From positions 1 to 19,169 of the forward strand of contig JACQMZ010000059.1 in the NCBI GenBank assembly GCA_016203345.1: a stretch of DNA of 19,169 nt, written 5' to 3'. Under the pieces are notes generated by a model, which saw nothing but the letters and a program-made list of their open reading frames with translations, made no database searches and was not told the origin of the DNA. Of this stretch, positions 6,294 to 13,685 are shown piece after piece. Numbering within the stretch: the stretch's first letter is position 1; every line of letters starts with the position of its first letter. The DNA comes from Candidatus Woesearchaeota archaeon. Its GTDB lineage: Archaea > Nanobdellota > Nanobdellia > Woesearchaeales > ARS49. The position numbers and the translations under genes are program-made.

Positions 6294-7952
6294 ATGGTGA
6301 TCGTGCTATTGGGGTTTGTCATAGTTCTGTTCTGCCTTGGGTATCCTCTTGTTTCTCGTCTTAAGCAGTCGTGGGACGAGTGTTTCGTGATGTCTGTGGG
6401 GGTTGGTTTGGCTGTTTTGCCGCTGGTGTTGTGGGTCGCGCGTTGGCTGCTTCCACTCAAATGGTGGGTCGTGGTGCTGTTTGCCGTGTGTGGTCTGGTG
6501 TTGTCATTGTATTTTCGTCGTCCTGAACCGAAGCAACGAAGTACGACATACGCTCATTTGGTTATGCTGGTTGTTTTGTTCGTCATTCATTTTGCTGTGT
6601 TTCTGTATGGCGCGTTTGTGTACACATACCTTGAAGATTCTGACCCGCTGTATCATGCGGTTGGCGCGTGGAAGGTTGCTCGGGAGGGCGTCACGTTTTG
6701 GGAGCGTTATTTGGAGCCGTACCCTCCGTTTTATGATATTCTTGTGGGCTTGTTGGTTCAACTCACTGGCGATGTGGTGGACACGTTGAAGGTGGCGAAT
6801 GCGCTGATTGTGTCGTTGGGTGTGTTGTTTGCGTTCTATGCTGCTCGGGAATTTGCTGGGCAGGACTCTGCAGTTTGGTCTGTGCTTGTTTTGGCGCTCA
6901 TCCCGTCGTATGTGTCGCATTTTATTTTTGCAGCCAGTTGGGCAACCACCCTTTTTTGGCCTGCACTGTATTTGTTTGGAAAAGTTCAGAAAGACCATGG
7001 AGTGTGGTGGCTCCTTGGTGTTGTAGCGTCTGGCGTGTTTCTTGTGCAGCCAATTGCAGGAGCAGTGTTCGCAGGAGTATTTGTCTTGTATCTCATGATG
7101 CACAGTCCGCGTGCGGCTTTGGCGAAAGCGTTCGTGTTCAGTGTTTTGCTGGCGCTGTCGTATTGGGGTTTTGTCTTCGCAGCGTATGGGGTTGACAAGG
7201 TGTTCAGCCATGTGGGTATTGGCATGCTTACCGGCGACGACACGTCTGGTGGGGTAGTGTATGGCGTCTGGGATTTTTTGTTTGCTTCAACTGACACGCG
7301 GATTGACGCGCCGACTGGGTGGGGGGTGATGGTGAGCGTTCTTTTGGGGCTTTCGTTTGTTTTTCGTCATCCGTCTTGGCGGTGGCTGTGGGCATGGCTT
7401 GCGCTTGGCATTGTTGGACTGGAGGGGAATGTGTTTCCTGTGCACTTGGCGCCGCACCGGTTATGGACGTATGTTGCAATGCCTGTGGCGCTGTTGTCAG
7501 GGCATGCGGCCGCAGTGTGCGCGCGTCGTTCGCGGTGGATAGGGCTCTTGATAGTTGTTGGTTTGGTGCTGAGTGCTGGCGTGCCGAAATTTGTGGTGAA
7601 CACGAACGTCTGGCAACGGGGCCCTGAGTGGGCGTCGTATAATGAAGTGTTTGGGTATGCGTCGCTTCAAAAGCTTGGCCCTGGTTTGCGCGTGATGGCT
7701 CCGTGCGCGCCTGAGTGGAAAGTGGTGGCGAACAATCAGGTGTGGATTGACGCCCCAATATCAGCATGGAACGCGTCTGTGGTGCTCGCACAAGCAAAAA
7801 ATTTGTCTGTCGACGTGGCCATTTTTGATGAGTCGTGTATATTGCATGGGTTAATCAACCAGTCGGTTTTGGAACAGGTAGTCAGCGAACTGACTCAGGA
7901 TACGGTGATAGTCTCCAGGAATCCTGGCTTTGTGGCGTTGAGCATCCCGTAG
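6294..7952 (+). CDS. Multi-spanning membrane protein, probable GT-C-fold glycosyltransferase
   Basis: The 552-residue protein has roughly ten or more membrane spans and a soluble C-terminal part of about 120 residues. After the first spans an acidic loop has YLEDSDPLYHAVGAWKVARE (residues about 112-131), then YPPFYDILVG. An acidic D-x-D-like motif in the first large outer loop is characteristic of GT-C enzymes (PMT, ArnT and STT3-like), which use lipid-linked sugars on the outer face. It probably takes part in surface glycosylation. The substrate cannot be told, and STT3 signature motifs such as WWDYG are not seen. The start ATG comes directly after element D, with no Shine-Dalgarno site. Its neighbours give no pathway context. 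Confidence 0.7.
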   Translation: MVIVLLGFVIVLFCLGYPLVSRLKQSWDECFVMSVGVGLAVLPLVLWVARWLLPLKWWVVVLFAVCGLVLSLYFRRPEPKQRSTTYAHLVMLVVLFVIHFAVFLYGAFVYTYLEDSDPLYHAVGAWKVAREGVTFWERYLEPYPPFYDILVGLLVQLTGDVVDTLKVANALIVSLGVLFAFYAAREFAGQDSAVWSVLVLALIPSYVSHFIFAASWATTLFWPALYLFGKVQKDHGVWWLLGVVASGVFLVQPIAGAVFAGVFVLYLMMHSPRAALAKAFVFSVLLALSYWGFVFAAYGVDKVFSHVGIGMLTGDDTSGGVVYGVWDFLFASTDTRIDAPTGWGVMVSVLLGLSFVFRHPSWRWLWAWLALGIVGLEGNVFPVHLAPHRLWTYVAMPVALLSGHAAAVCARRSRWIGLLIVVGLVLSAGVPKFVVNTNVWQRGPEWASYNEVFGYASLQKLGPGLRVMAPCAPEWKVVANNQVWIDAPISAWNASVVLAQAKNLSVDVAIFDESCILHGLINQSVLEQVVSELTQDTVIVSRNPGFVALSIP

Positions 7953-8027
7953 CGTGTGAATTGTGTACGTTGTGTGTAACCCAACTAATAGTAAATCGCA
8001 TTGATTAATGAACAAAATCTTGTTGCA

Positions 8028-9170
8028 TCATATTCCGTATCGTATCAGCCACGGCAGGATCAGGCAGCTCATGAGGTGTGTTCTGTTGGTCTTGAACAGG
8101 AGAGGAAGTGCGCCGATGCTTGCGGCGCTTGCAAGGACGAGGATGCCGTTGTGTCCCGATATGTAGAGAACTGCGCCGAAGAGCAAAGCAAGGACTATGA
8201 TGGTCAGTAAGCGTGGGTGTGGAATGTGGGGAAAGTGCCGTGACATGTATAAGGTGGCAAGCGTCGCGAGTGCTGTTGAAAAGACAAGGACAGAGATGAA
8301 CAGCCACTGGTTTGCAGGCGTGAAGTGGTGCGCTCCGATGATTTCAAGCGCGCCATTGCGTGTTTTGCCAAGGGTTTGTGCAGACAGGAGGGAGAAGTAG
8401 TAGTCAAGTGTCTGTGTGCTGCCGAGCAGGACAAGATAAGTGTATTTTTTGATGCGGAGGAGGAAGGTGGACATGAGTGATGCTTGTGACACTGACATGC
8501 CTGGGAGCAGGGTAAGGGTGCTGACGCTGACAATGCTGCCGAGGACTGTTGTTGCAAGTTGTAACAAGTTAGGCCTGACCATGTCTGTGGGTTGTTGGCG
8601 CCGCGTTGGTGGTCGTGGGGCGAACTGTGTAAAGAGTGCAGGGATGCCGAACAGTCCTGTGAAGAGGGGAAACAATGGGTCAGTGATGTCTGAATTGAGC
8701 GTGATGTGTCCAAGCACGCCGGATAGGATGACGACAAGGACTGCGCCGATTTTGCGGGAGATGGTGGGTTCATGGAGGATAAAGAACAAGACCAGGCAGG
8801 TGACGATGATGACTGTGTATGGTGCAAGTGTGTGGTGCATAACTACGAGTGCCATGAGGAGGAAAGGTGTGAGAATAGTGGCAGTGGTGAGTCCAAGTAT
8901 GTTGCCGAGGCAGAGGAGTTTGACTGCTTCGTGTCCAAGGCCTCGGGCAGAGAGTTGTGCGATAGGGTGTTGTGCCAATACGGTGTCTTCGTTCGGATAC
9001 CAGAGGTACACCAGTGCGAGTGTGCTGGTGACTGTGTGCGCAAGGGCTGTTGCGAGGATGAGAGTCGCGCTTTGGCTTGCAAGCAGGGTGGCGAGCAGGT
9101 TTGGGTGTGTTCCGGGGACTATTCCGGCGATGGTGCCAATCGCAACTCCGCTTAATGCTTCAGTGATCAT
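8028..9170 (-). CDS. TctA-like membrane protein (COG1784-type)
   Basis: The 380-residue, highly hydrophobic protein has about ten spans. The N-terminal GVAIGTIAGIVPGTHPN motif (residues 8-24) and the repeat-like second half (LGSIVSVSTLTLLPGMSVSQAS) match the archaeal relatives of TctA tricarboxylate transporter permeases. Archaeal members are mostly uncharacterised; the substrate here is unknown, and no TctB or TctC partner gene is present. It overlaps the OB-fold gene by four bases (ATGA), so the two are co-translated; such pairing suggests a joint function at the membrane. The start ATG at 9170 is fixed by that overlap and the conserved N-terminus. Confidence 0.8.
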   Translation of the reverse strand: MITEALSGVAIGTIAGIVPGTHPNLLATLLASQSATLILATALAHTVTSTLALVYLWYPNEDTVLAQHPIAQLSARGLGHEAVKLLCLGNILGLTTATILTPFLLMALVVMHHTLAPYTVIIVTCLVLFFILHEPTISRKIGAVLVVILSGVLGHITLNSDITDPLFPLFTGLFGIPALFTQFAPRPPTRRQQPTDMVRPNLLQLATTVLGSIVSVSTLTLLPGMSVSQASLMSTFLLRIKKYTYLVLLGSTQTLDYYFSLLSAQTLGKTRNGALEIIGAHHFTPANQWLFISVLVFSTALATLATLYMSRHFPHIPHPRLLTIIVLALLFGAVLYISGHNGILVLASAASIGALPLLFKTNRTHLMSCLILPWLIRYGI

Positions 9171-9415
9171 GTGATATCGTCCGTGATGAACGCAACGTGG
9201 TTGGGGGTGGTGAGAATTCTGCCGCGTGCGGTGATGCGTGCTCCGGGTGTGAGATTGTGGCGTGTGCGGAGTTGGATTACGGTGAGCAAGGATCGTGATG
9301 GGGTAATTGTTCCTTGGAGTTCAATACCTCGTGTTTCGTCTGTGGAGAAATAGAGGACTGGAAGGCTGATGATGCTTAGCATCAGGGCAAGAATAATGAT
9401 AAAGCGTTCCGTCAT
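9167..9415 (-). CDS. Membrane-anchored OB-fold protein
   Basis: The 82-residue protein begins MTERFIIILALMLSIISLPVLYF, one membrane anchor. It continues with a small beta domain, ELQGTITPS, LLTVIQLRT, LTPGARITARGRILTTPNHVAFITDD, with the strand pattern of an OB-fold nucleic-acid-binding domain. If the anchor leaves the fold outside the cell, DNA/RNA binding at the surface is possible, but topology is unknown. It is translated with the TctA-like gene. A longer upstream open frame exists, but the anchor at this ATG and the AT-rich box near 9437-9443 favour the short form. Paired 14-base direct repeats lie at 9463-9497, just upstream of the promoter. Confidence 0.7.
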   Translation of the reverse strand: MTERFIIILALMLSIISLPVLYFSTDETRGIELQGTITPSRSLLTVIQLRTRHNLTPGARITARGRILTTPNHVAFITDDIT

Positions 9416-9462
9416 TGCTCTTTCAGGATGTCCTGGATTAAAGTGTGTTTGGCATGATTTTC

Positions 9463-9497
9463 CGAAAAGTTTACGGCGTGGGACGAAAAGTTTACGG
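9463..9497. promoter_or_regulatory. Pair of 14-base direct repeats, possible operator
   Basis: CGAAAAGTTTACGG occurs at 9463-9476 and again at 9484-9497, 21 bases apart, which is two helical turns. It lies between divergent promoters (minus OB-fold gene, plus nuclease gene). The helical phasing suggests two protein molecules bound on the same face. Confidence 0.5.
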
Positions 9498-9513
9498 ATT
9501 TGCTTTAGAAAAA

Positions 9514-9522
9514 GATTTAAAG
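9514..9522 (+). promoter_or_regulatory. TATA-like box of the nuclease gene
   Basis: GATTTAAAG would start transcription near 9546, giving a leader of about 44 bases that holds hairpin element E. Confidence 0.45.
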
Positions 9523-9554
9523 GGGACATTTGTAGAGCACTTATTCGCCACTCA

Positions 9555-9593
9555 CCATTTTCTCGTGTGAGCCGTGCGAACTCGAGAAAATGG
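9555..9593 (+). repeat. Hairpin element E, overlapping the nuclease start codon
   Basis: Arms CCATTTTCTCGTGT and ACTCGAGAAAATGG pair with one T-T mismatch, then GA/GA, inner GC/GC and loop CGT. The right arm contains the ATG at 9590, so a folded leader would hide the start codon. Confidence 0.75.
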
Positions 9594-10426
9594 AAAAGGT
9601 GTTTTTTGTTTTGGGCGACTCGCCGCCGCATCGCGTGCAGAGTCCAAGCTCTATTCAGACGTTTAATCAGTGTCAGCGAAAATATTTTTACTCGTATGTT
9701 GAAAAGTTGCCGACTGTGCCGAGCGTGGCGACTACAAGGGGTGCAATAGCGCATAGCGTGCTGGAGCATTTTTTTGATGTGTCGCTGGAGGGCGTGTCGT
9801 GGGAGAATTGCAGCTCAAAATTCAAGCAGGTGGTTCAAGAGTTGTTGGTGAGGGAGTGGGTGTCGCACAAGTCTGAGTTTGATTCTTTTGCGTTGTTGCA
9901 GGAGGAGCAGGTCGCGTTGTTTGAGGAAACCCTGCACATGGTGTTTGGATGGGTGGACCAGTTTGTTCAGCGGCTGGCTGCGCAGGGCGGTGATGTGTCC
10001 AGCGCGTTTCGCGCTCTGACGCCTGTCAGGGAAGTTAATTATCAGAGTGCCAAGTGGCATGCGCGTGGCGTGATTGACGTGATTGAGGAGTTTGGGGGCA
10101 AGGTGCGCGTGATGGATTATAAGACGAGCAATCACACGAACATTGACGAGTATCGCTTGCAGTTGGGCATTTACGCGTTGTTGTATTTTGAGAAGCATGG
10201 CCGGTTGCCTGACGCGGCGGGCGTGTACTTTTTGAGGGCAAACCAAACGCATTTTGTGAACGTGGATGATGAACTTCTCGAGCGTGCGCGTCAGGAGATT
10301 TTGAAGATTCACGAGCATACGCAGTCTTTGGAAAAGCACAGGTATCCGCGGCACATCTCTTACTTGTGCAAGTGGTCGACTGGACAGTGTGACTTTTATG
10401 ACCATTGTAGAGCAGATCCTGATTGA
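9590..10426 (+). CDS. Cas4/RecB-type PD-(D/E)XK nuclease with Fe-S cluster cysteines
   Basis: This 278-residue protein is a predicted DNA nuclease. Motifs are all present: PSSIQTFNQCQRKYFY (Cys28), H55 in GAIAHSVLEHFF, GVIDV (Asp163), VRVMDYKTS (Asp176, Lys178), QLGIYALLY (Gln191, Tyr195), and a C-terminal Cys260, Cys267, Cys273 set. One Cys before and three after the catalytic core is the [4Fe-4S] arrangement of Cas4 and AddB. Length fits stand-alone archaeal members. No cas genes or CRISPR repeats are present, so a repair or recombination role is more likely than adaptation. The ATG has no Shine-Dalgarno site and lies inside a hairpin arm. The last 12 codons and stop are repeated at 10562-10600. 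Confidence 0.88.
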   Translation: MEKVFFVLGDSPPHRVQSPSSIQTFNQCQRKYFYSYVEKLPTVPSVATTRGAIAHSVLEHFFDVSLEGVSWENCSSKFKQVVQELLVREWVSHKSEFDSFALLQEEQVALFEETLHMVFGWVDQFVQRLAAQGGDVSSAFRALTPVREVNYQSAKWHARGVIDVIEEFGGKVRVMDYKTSNHTNIDEYRLQLGIYALLYFEKHGRLPDAAGVYFLRANQTHFVNVDDELLERARQEILKIHEHTQSLEKHRYPRHISYLCKWSTGQCDFYDHCRADPD

Positions 10427-10443
10427 GAGTATTGCTGTTGGCT

Positions 10444-10535
10444 GCGCGACTGAGTGAAGGAGGCAGAAGAGTCTTGACCCTGTTCGCGATAGCGAACAGC
10501 AGATCTATTGCTTCTGCCGACTGAACTCAGAGCGC
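10444..10535. repeat. Nested 92-base hairpin, possible structured RNA
   Basis: Four paired segments nest: GCGC 10444-10447 with 10532-10535; CTGAGT 10450-10455 with ACTCAG 10525-10530; GGCAGAAG 10462-10469 with CTTCTGCC 10511-10518; and CTGTTCGC 10480-10487 with GCGAACAG 10492-10499 around a GATA loop. The internal loops include GAAGGA opposite GACTGA, allowing sheared G-A pairs. The gap between the nuclease gene and the PIN remnant has no other gene. Confidence 0.6.
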
Positions 10536-10542
10536 CTTTGAT

Positions 10543-10561
10543 CAAACTTTCTGAAAGTTTG
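10543..10561. repeat. Short perfect hairpin
   Basis: CAAACTTT, loop CTG, AAAGTTTG. It ends exactly where the duplicated nuclease tail begins (10562). Confidence 0.6.
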
Positions 10562-10600
10562 TGCGACTTCTATGATCACTGCAGGGCTGATCCTGATTGA
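10562..10600 (+). pseudogene. Recoded second copy of the nuclease 3' end
   Basis: Thirteen codons read C-D-F-Y-D-H-C-R-A-D-P-D-stop, identical in protein to the end of the nuclease gene at 10388-10426. The DNA differs at seven of 39 bases, all silent. Similarity stops sharply at both edges. It is either the remnant of a second nuclease gene or a 3' end carried by an inserted element. The offset between copies is 174 bases. Confidence 0.75.
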
Positions 10601-10611
10601 GTCTACAGTTC

Positions 10612-10752
10612 TCAATTGAAGGGATTGTTTGCACGAATGCCTGATGCTGCAAAGTCTTTTGTATTTTCTGTGAGTATGACGCTGACATTGTGCTCTTTGA
10701 GGGTTTGGGCAATCACGGCATCCCAGAATGTCGTGTTCAAAATTCGCGTGGA
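10612..10752 (-). pseudogene. C-terminal fragment of a PIN-domain (VapC-like) toxin
   Basis: The minus strand encodes about 46 residues with the hallmark end of PIN ribonucleases: FWDAVIAQTLKEHNVSVILTEN, TKDF, then GIRANNPFN and stop. It includes the acidic residues of the active site (Asp of WDA, the T-E-N site, Asp of KDF). The N-terminal two thirds are missing: further upstream the frame becomes the antisense of the membrane-protein gene, and no VapB antitoxin is visible. It is a decayed toxin gene. Confidence 0.7.
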
Positions 10753-10760
10753 GTGAGTTA

Positions 10761-10771
10761 GTATTATATAT
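10761..10771 (+). promoter_or_regulatory. TATA box of the 10793-11551 gene
   Basis: GTATTATATAT is centred 27 bases before the ATG at 10793, which predicts a leaderless transcript. Confidence 0.6.
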
Positions 10772-10792
10772 CTGCCAGTATACGACAGTTTC

Positions 10793-11551
10793 ATGCCTAC
10801 TGTTGCTGATTCTGTGATTCGCGTGTTGGTAGACTTTGGTTTAGTGGATGTCATTCTTCCTTTCGTGCTCGTATTTGCGGTTGTTTTCGGAATTTTGGAG
10901 CAGACGAAAGTGTTTGGTGAGCAGAGGAAGAATGTGAACATCGTTGTGGCGCTTGTTGCGGCCATGCTGGTGTTGGCGTCTGTTGATGTTCTGTCTGCAG
11001 TGAACAGGACTGCGTCGTTCTTGGCTGTGGTGCTTGTGACAGGGCTTGTTGTCATGATGGTTTTGGGCGTTGTTGGCGTGCAGTCTTTTGAGAAGTCCAA
11101 GCCGTTGATGTACGTTGTTCTTGCAGTTATGGTGTTGGGCGGCTTGTACATCTTGGGAGCATTTGAGATTGTCAATCGTCGTTCTCTGACGAACTATTTT
11201 CTTCCTGCTGTCCTTGTGTTTGCTTTGTTTGTTGGGCTGGTGTGGGCAGTGTTGAGGGCGTGGCCCAAGCCCAAGCAGGAAGCCAAGAAGGCCACGCCAA
11301 AACCAGGGAAAAAGGGGAAGATGAGTGCTCGCGTGAGATGGTCAATGATTCCTGAGGATGCTCGAAGGGAGATCATTGGAGAACTGCCGCCTGGAGAGCA
11401 GCAAGTGTTTCTGGCTGCTGCGCGTGCATCACAAGCCATTCAACAACGGGCTCAGCAGGGAGGGAGTGATCAGCCTACTCCGCAGGAGCAAAAGGTATTC
11501 GACTTGCATGATAAACTCATTGAGAAGATTGTGAAGGAATTTGAATTGTAG
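10793..11551 (+). CDS. Conserved-looking membrane protein with Lys/Pro-rich cytoplasmic tail
   Basis: The 252-residue protein has an N-terminal membrane half: hydrophobic segments near residues 18-36, 48-68, 74-95, 103-125 and 134-155. A basic Pro/Lys linker (KPKQEAKKATPKPGKKGKM) leads to a soluble helical tail with a run PEDARREIIGELPPGEQQVF. The motif VVFGILEQTKVFGEQRKNVN after the first span resembles small-genome archaeal membrane proteins of unknown function that I have seen but cannot name. There is no signal peptide. It has its own leaderless promoter and lies between the PIN remnant and lonB, so no operon context is available. Confidence 0.85.
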   Translation: MPTVADSVIRVLVDFGLVDVILPFVLVFAVVFGILEQTKVFGEQRKNVNIVVALVAAMLVLASVDVLSAVNRTASFLAVVLVTGLVVMMVLGVVGVQSFEKSKPLMYVVLAVMVLGGLYILGAFEIVNRRSLTNYFLPAVLVFALFVGLVWAVLRAWPKPKQEAKKATPKPGKKGKMSARVRWSMIPEDARREIIGELPPGEQQVFLAAARASQAIQQRAQQGGSDQPTPQEQKVFDLHDKLIEKIVKEFEL

Positions 11552-11563
11552 CATACCCGCGCC

Positions 11564-11602
11564 CAAAATTCCTTGTGTGAGCTTGCGAACTCAGGAATTT
11601 TG
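11564..11602 (+). repeat. Hairpin element F (GA/GA-mismatch family)
   Basis: Arms CAAAATTCCTTGTGT and ACTCAGGAATTTTG pair with one bulged T and one T-T mismatch, then GA/GA and a minimal inner GC/GC stem with loop TT. It ends nine bases before the lonB TATA box, a placement like element A. Confidence 0.75.
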
Positions 11603-11610
11603 TACATAAC

Positions 11611-11618
11611 CTTTATAA
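11611..11618 (+). promoter_or_regulatory. TATA box of lonB
   Basis: CTTTATAA predicts transcription from near 11640. AGGTGA at 11632-11637 would then lie at or before the first base of the message, so the ATG at 11646 is probably read from a near-leaderless message. Confidence 0.55.
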
Positions 11619-11645
11619 GTGTGTTTCTTTCAGGTGAAGAGTTCT

Positions 11646-13685
11646 ATGTCCTTGAATTTCAAATCAACTGCTGACATTAAAGTGCCTGAGAAGATCATTG
11701 ATCAGGTGGTGGGCCAGGAGGCTGGTGTTGAGGTGATGCGGAAGGCGGCTCAGCAGCGGCGTCATGTTCTTCTTATTGGGGATCCGGGCACGGGAAAGTC
11801 GATGATGGGTTTGGCGCTGGCAGAGATGCTGTCGAAGGAGAAGCTGGTTGATATTGTGTCTTTTACGAACATGCATGATGAAAATCAGCCGTTGATTCGT
11901 ACTGCTCCGGCGGGGAAGGGTCGTGATTTGGTTGCCAAGGCAAGGATTCAGTCGAATGCGTTGTTTCGCTACCAGAATTGGGTGTTGATTGCGCTGGCTG
12001 TTCTTGCCATGTTTTTGCCGTGGTGGGCGCGGTCGTATTACAAGTCTGACATTATTTTTGCCGCGTTTTTTATTGGGGGAATGATTTTTCTTGCGTCGTT
12101 TGTCGTGTTCATCAATCTTGGCAAGCGTATGGGTGGGGCGAAGTTTGACATACCGAAAGTCATCGTGGATAATTATGGGAGGAAGACCGCGCCTTTTTGG
12201 GACGCAACTGGCGCGCATGCGGGCGCGCTTTTAGGCGATATACTTCATGATCCCTTGCAGTCTTTTTGTCCTTCTGAGGTAGTGATACTAGAAAACGGAA
12301 AACCGTCAAAAAGAGGATTCCACTGGGCACTGGACAAATGCGCGGATAAACCCTTTAAAGTAGAACAAGATGGAACGGAATATACTGTTGCCTTTGTCAA
12401 GAATAAGGTCACGACATTGGGAGAAAAAAGAGGTAAAACTGCACCAGTTGATGTGTTATCCTTCAACACGTACAATTACGATGGAAAAATGATTAGGCTC
12501 ATAACATCAGACAAAAAAGAAATAACTGTCACGCCTGAACATAAAGTGGCAGTGTGCAAACATGGTAAAGTCGACTATGTTGAAGCACAACAACTGAAAC
12601 CAGGTGACGAAGTATTTTCTCTGAAGGAGGATATTCTGCTTGACGAACAGGATATCATCAGTACGTACAACAAGAAACAACAGGAACAATGTGCGCTCTA
12701 TTACGCGTATTTAGATAATAAGGAGCAAAATCCGCTTTTGGGATACAAACGATTAGCTAAGTCTATAGAACAGAGGTATGCCAAAACGAGATGGTGGCAT
12801 GCAGGAAAGTGCATTCCTGTGCCAGTCCAGACGTGTAATTGGCTGAAAGAAAGAGGGTTGCTGCCACTCAGAATCACACATGAAAAAGTTCCCCTCATGG
12901 CGAAGATTCTCGGCGCAATGTTTGGTGATGGAGGTATATTTCAAAATCTGAATGGAGTTTTCTTGTCAAGCTCTGAACGTTTTGCTGTTGAAGAATTTGG
13001 GGAAGATATCAATAGCATATTCAGGACAAGTGGAAATGAGCGAATAATCGAAGGTGGAGAATATGGGCATTCCTGGTGTTATCAAAACACAAATAGACAT
13101 ATCATAAGATTTTTGCTAGCGCTTGGAGCACCACAAGGAAACAAAACAAAGATACACCTCTATGTGCCACAATGGATTAAATTTAATCCTGTGTGGAATT
13201 CTGAATTCTGGGGTTCTTTCTTAGGCAACGAATTGGGAGTTCCAAAGGTACACGTAAGTGGCCGCAATTTGAATACGTTGGATGTTGGCATATGCGGTAC
13301 ACACGTGTTTGAACAGAATAGATCAGAGTTCTTAACAGAATTAAAACAATACTTGGAGTCAAAATATGTTAAGGCAGGCAAAATAGCCAAAAGTAGAAAC
13401 AAGGAAACTGAGAATTATATCTACAAACTTCTTATATCAACAACTTTCGAAAACGTCGCCAACTTTGCCAGCTTGATAAAGATAAACTATTGCCGCTATA
13501 AACAGGAAAAACTCATTCAAACCTTGAATAGATTCAGCGAAGTTAAACGTGAAAGATATGCTGCCTTAGTAAGTCGCGGGTATGGTGCAGAGCATACTAT
13601 GAAACTCTTGCAGCTTACTCCGGCAAGTCTTTACATGATTCTAAACCACGAGAAGTTTGATCATTTGCTCGAGGCGCAATCATGA
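11646..13685 (+). CDS. lonB: LonB protease N-terminal part fused to intein N-half with LAGLIDADG endonuclease
   Basis: This 679-residue protein is half of an ATP-dependent membrane protease. Residues 1-205 are LonB: FKSTADIKVPEKIIDQVVGQ, Walker A GDPGTGKS (45-52), two membrane spans (about 111-128 and 136-157), and HDPLQ at the end. From Ser206 an intein begins: block A SFCPSEVVILENG, block B TPEH (about 296-299), a LAGLIDADG domain with ILGAMFGDGG (about 421-430) and a second, degenerate motif FWGSFLGNELG. The end (VSRGYGAEHTMKLLQLTPASL) looks like a helix-turn-helix. The frame stops before the intein's C-terminal blocks and before Walker B. The ATG at 11646 is preferred to the GTG at 11619 from family alignment and promoter position. 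Its TGA overlaps the next ATG. Confidence 0.9.
   Translation: MSLNFKSTADIKVPEKIIDQVVGQEAGVEVMRKAAQQRRHVLLIGDPGTGKSMMGLALAEMLSKEKLVDIVSFTNMHDENQPLIRTAPAGKGRDLVAKARIQSNALFRYQNWVLIALAVLAMFLPWWARSYYKSDIIFAAFFIGGMIFLASFVVFINLGKRMGGAKFDIPKVIVDNYGRKTAPFWDATGAHAGALLGDILHDPLQSFCPSEVVILENGKPSKRGFHWALDKCADKPFKVEQDGTEYTVAFVKNKVTTLGEKRGKTAPVDVLSFNTYNYDGKMIRLITSDKKEITVTPEHKVAVCKHGKVDYVEAQQLKPGDEVFSLKEDILLDEQDIISTYNKKQQEQCALYYAYLDNKEQNPLLGYKRLAKSIEQRYAKTRWWHAGKCIPVPVQTCNWLKERGLLPLRITHEKVPLMAKILGAMFGDGGIFQNLNGVFLSSSERFAVEEFGEDINSIFRTSGNERIIEGGEYGHSWCYQNTNRHIIRFLLALGAPQGNKTKIHLYVPQWIKFNPVWNSEFWGSFLGNELGVPKVHVSGRNLNTLDVGICGTHVFEQNRSEFLTELKQYLESKYVKAGKIAKSRNKETENYIYKLLISTTFENVANFASLIKINYCRYKQEKLIQTLNRFSEVKRERYAALVSRGYGAEHTMKLLQLTPASLYMILNHEKFDHLLEAQS
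12261..13682 (+). mobile_element. Intein N-half with homing endonuclease (474 residues)
   Basis: The inserted segment begins at Ser after HDPLQ, precisely where archaeal LonB proteins read HDP-x-Q-SGGLGTP. The DNA is visibly richer in A/T and uses AGA, ATA and AAA codons more than the flanking lonB sequence, consistent with acquisition by homing. The first endonuclease motif keeps its catalytic Asp; the second has Asn-Glu, so nuclease activity is uncertain. The splice nucleophile is Ser rather than the more usual Cys. Confidence 0.85.

Noticed and set aside
6504..7797. Long minus-strand open frames inside the glycosyltransferase gene
   Set aside because: They are rich in His, Arg, Gln and Pro, the usual antisense shadow of hydrophobic coding sequence, with no promoter or known motif.
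9416..9769. Longer N-terminus of the OB-fold protein
   Set aside because: The extra residues are Arg/His-rich and antisense to the nuclease gene. The membrane anchor and promoter fit the ATG at 9415.
9590..10426. Cas4 of a CRISPR-Cas system
   Set aside because: Fe-S nuclease motifs fit, but no cas1, cas2 or repeat array lies anywhere in the window, and stand-alone relatives are common in archaea.
10612..11175. 187-codon minus-strand open frame as a complete gene
   Set aside because: Only its last 46 codons look like a protein (PIN domain). The rest is Thr-rich antisense shadow of the membrane-protein gene at 10793-11551.
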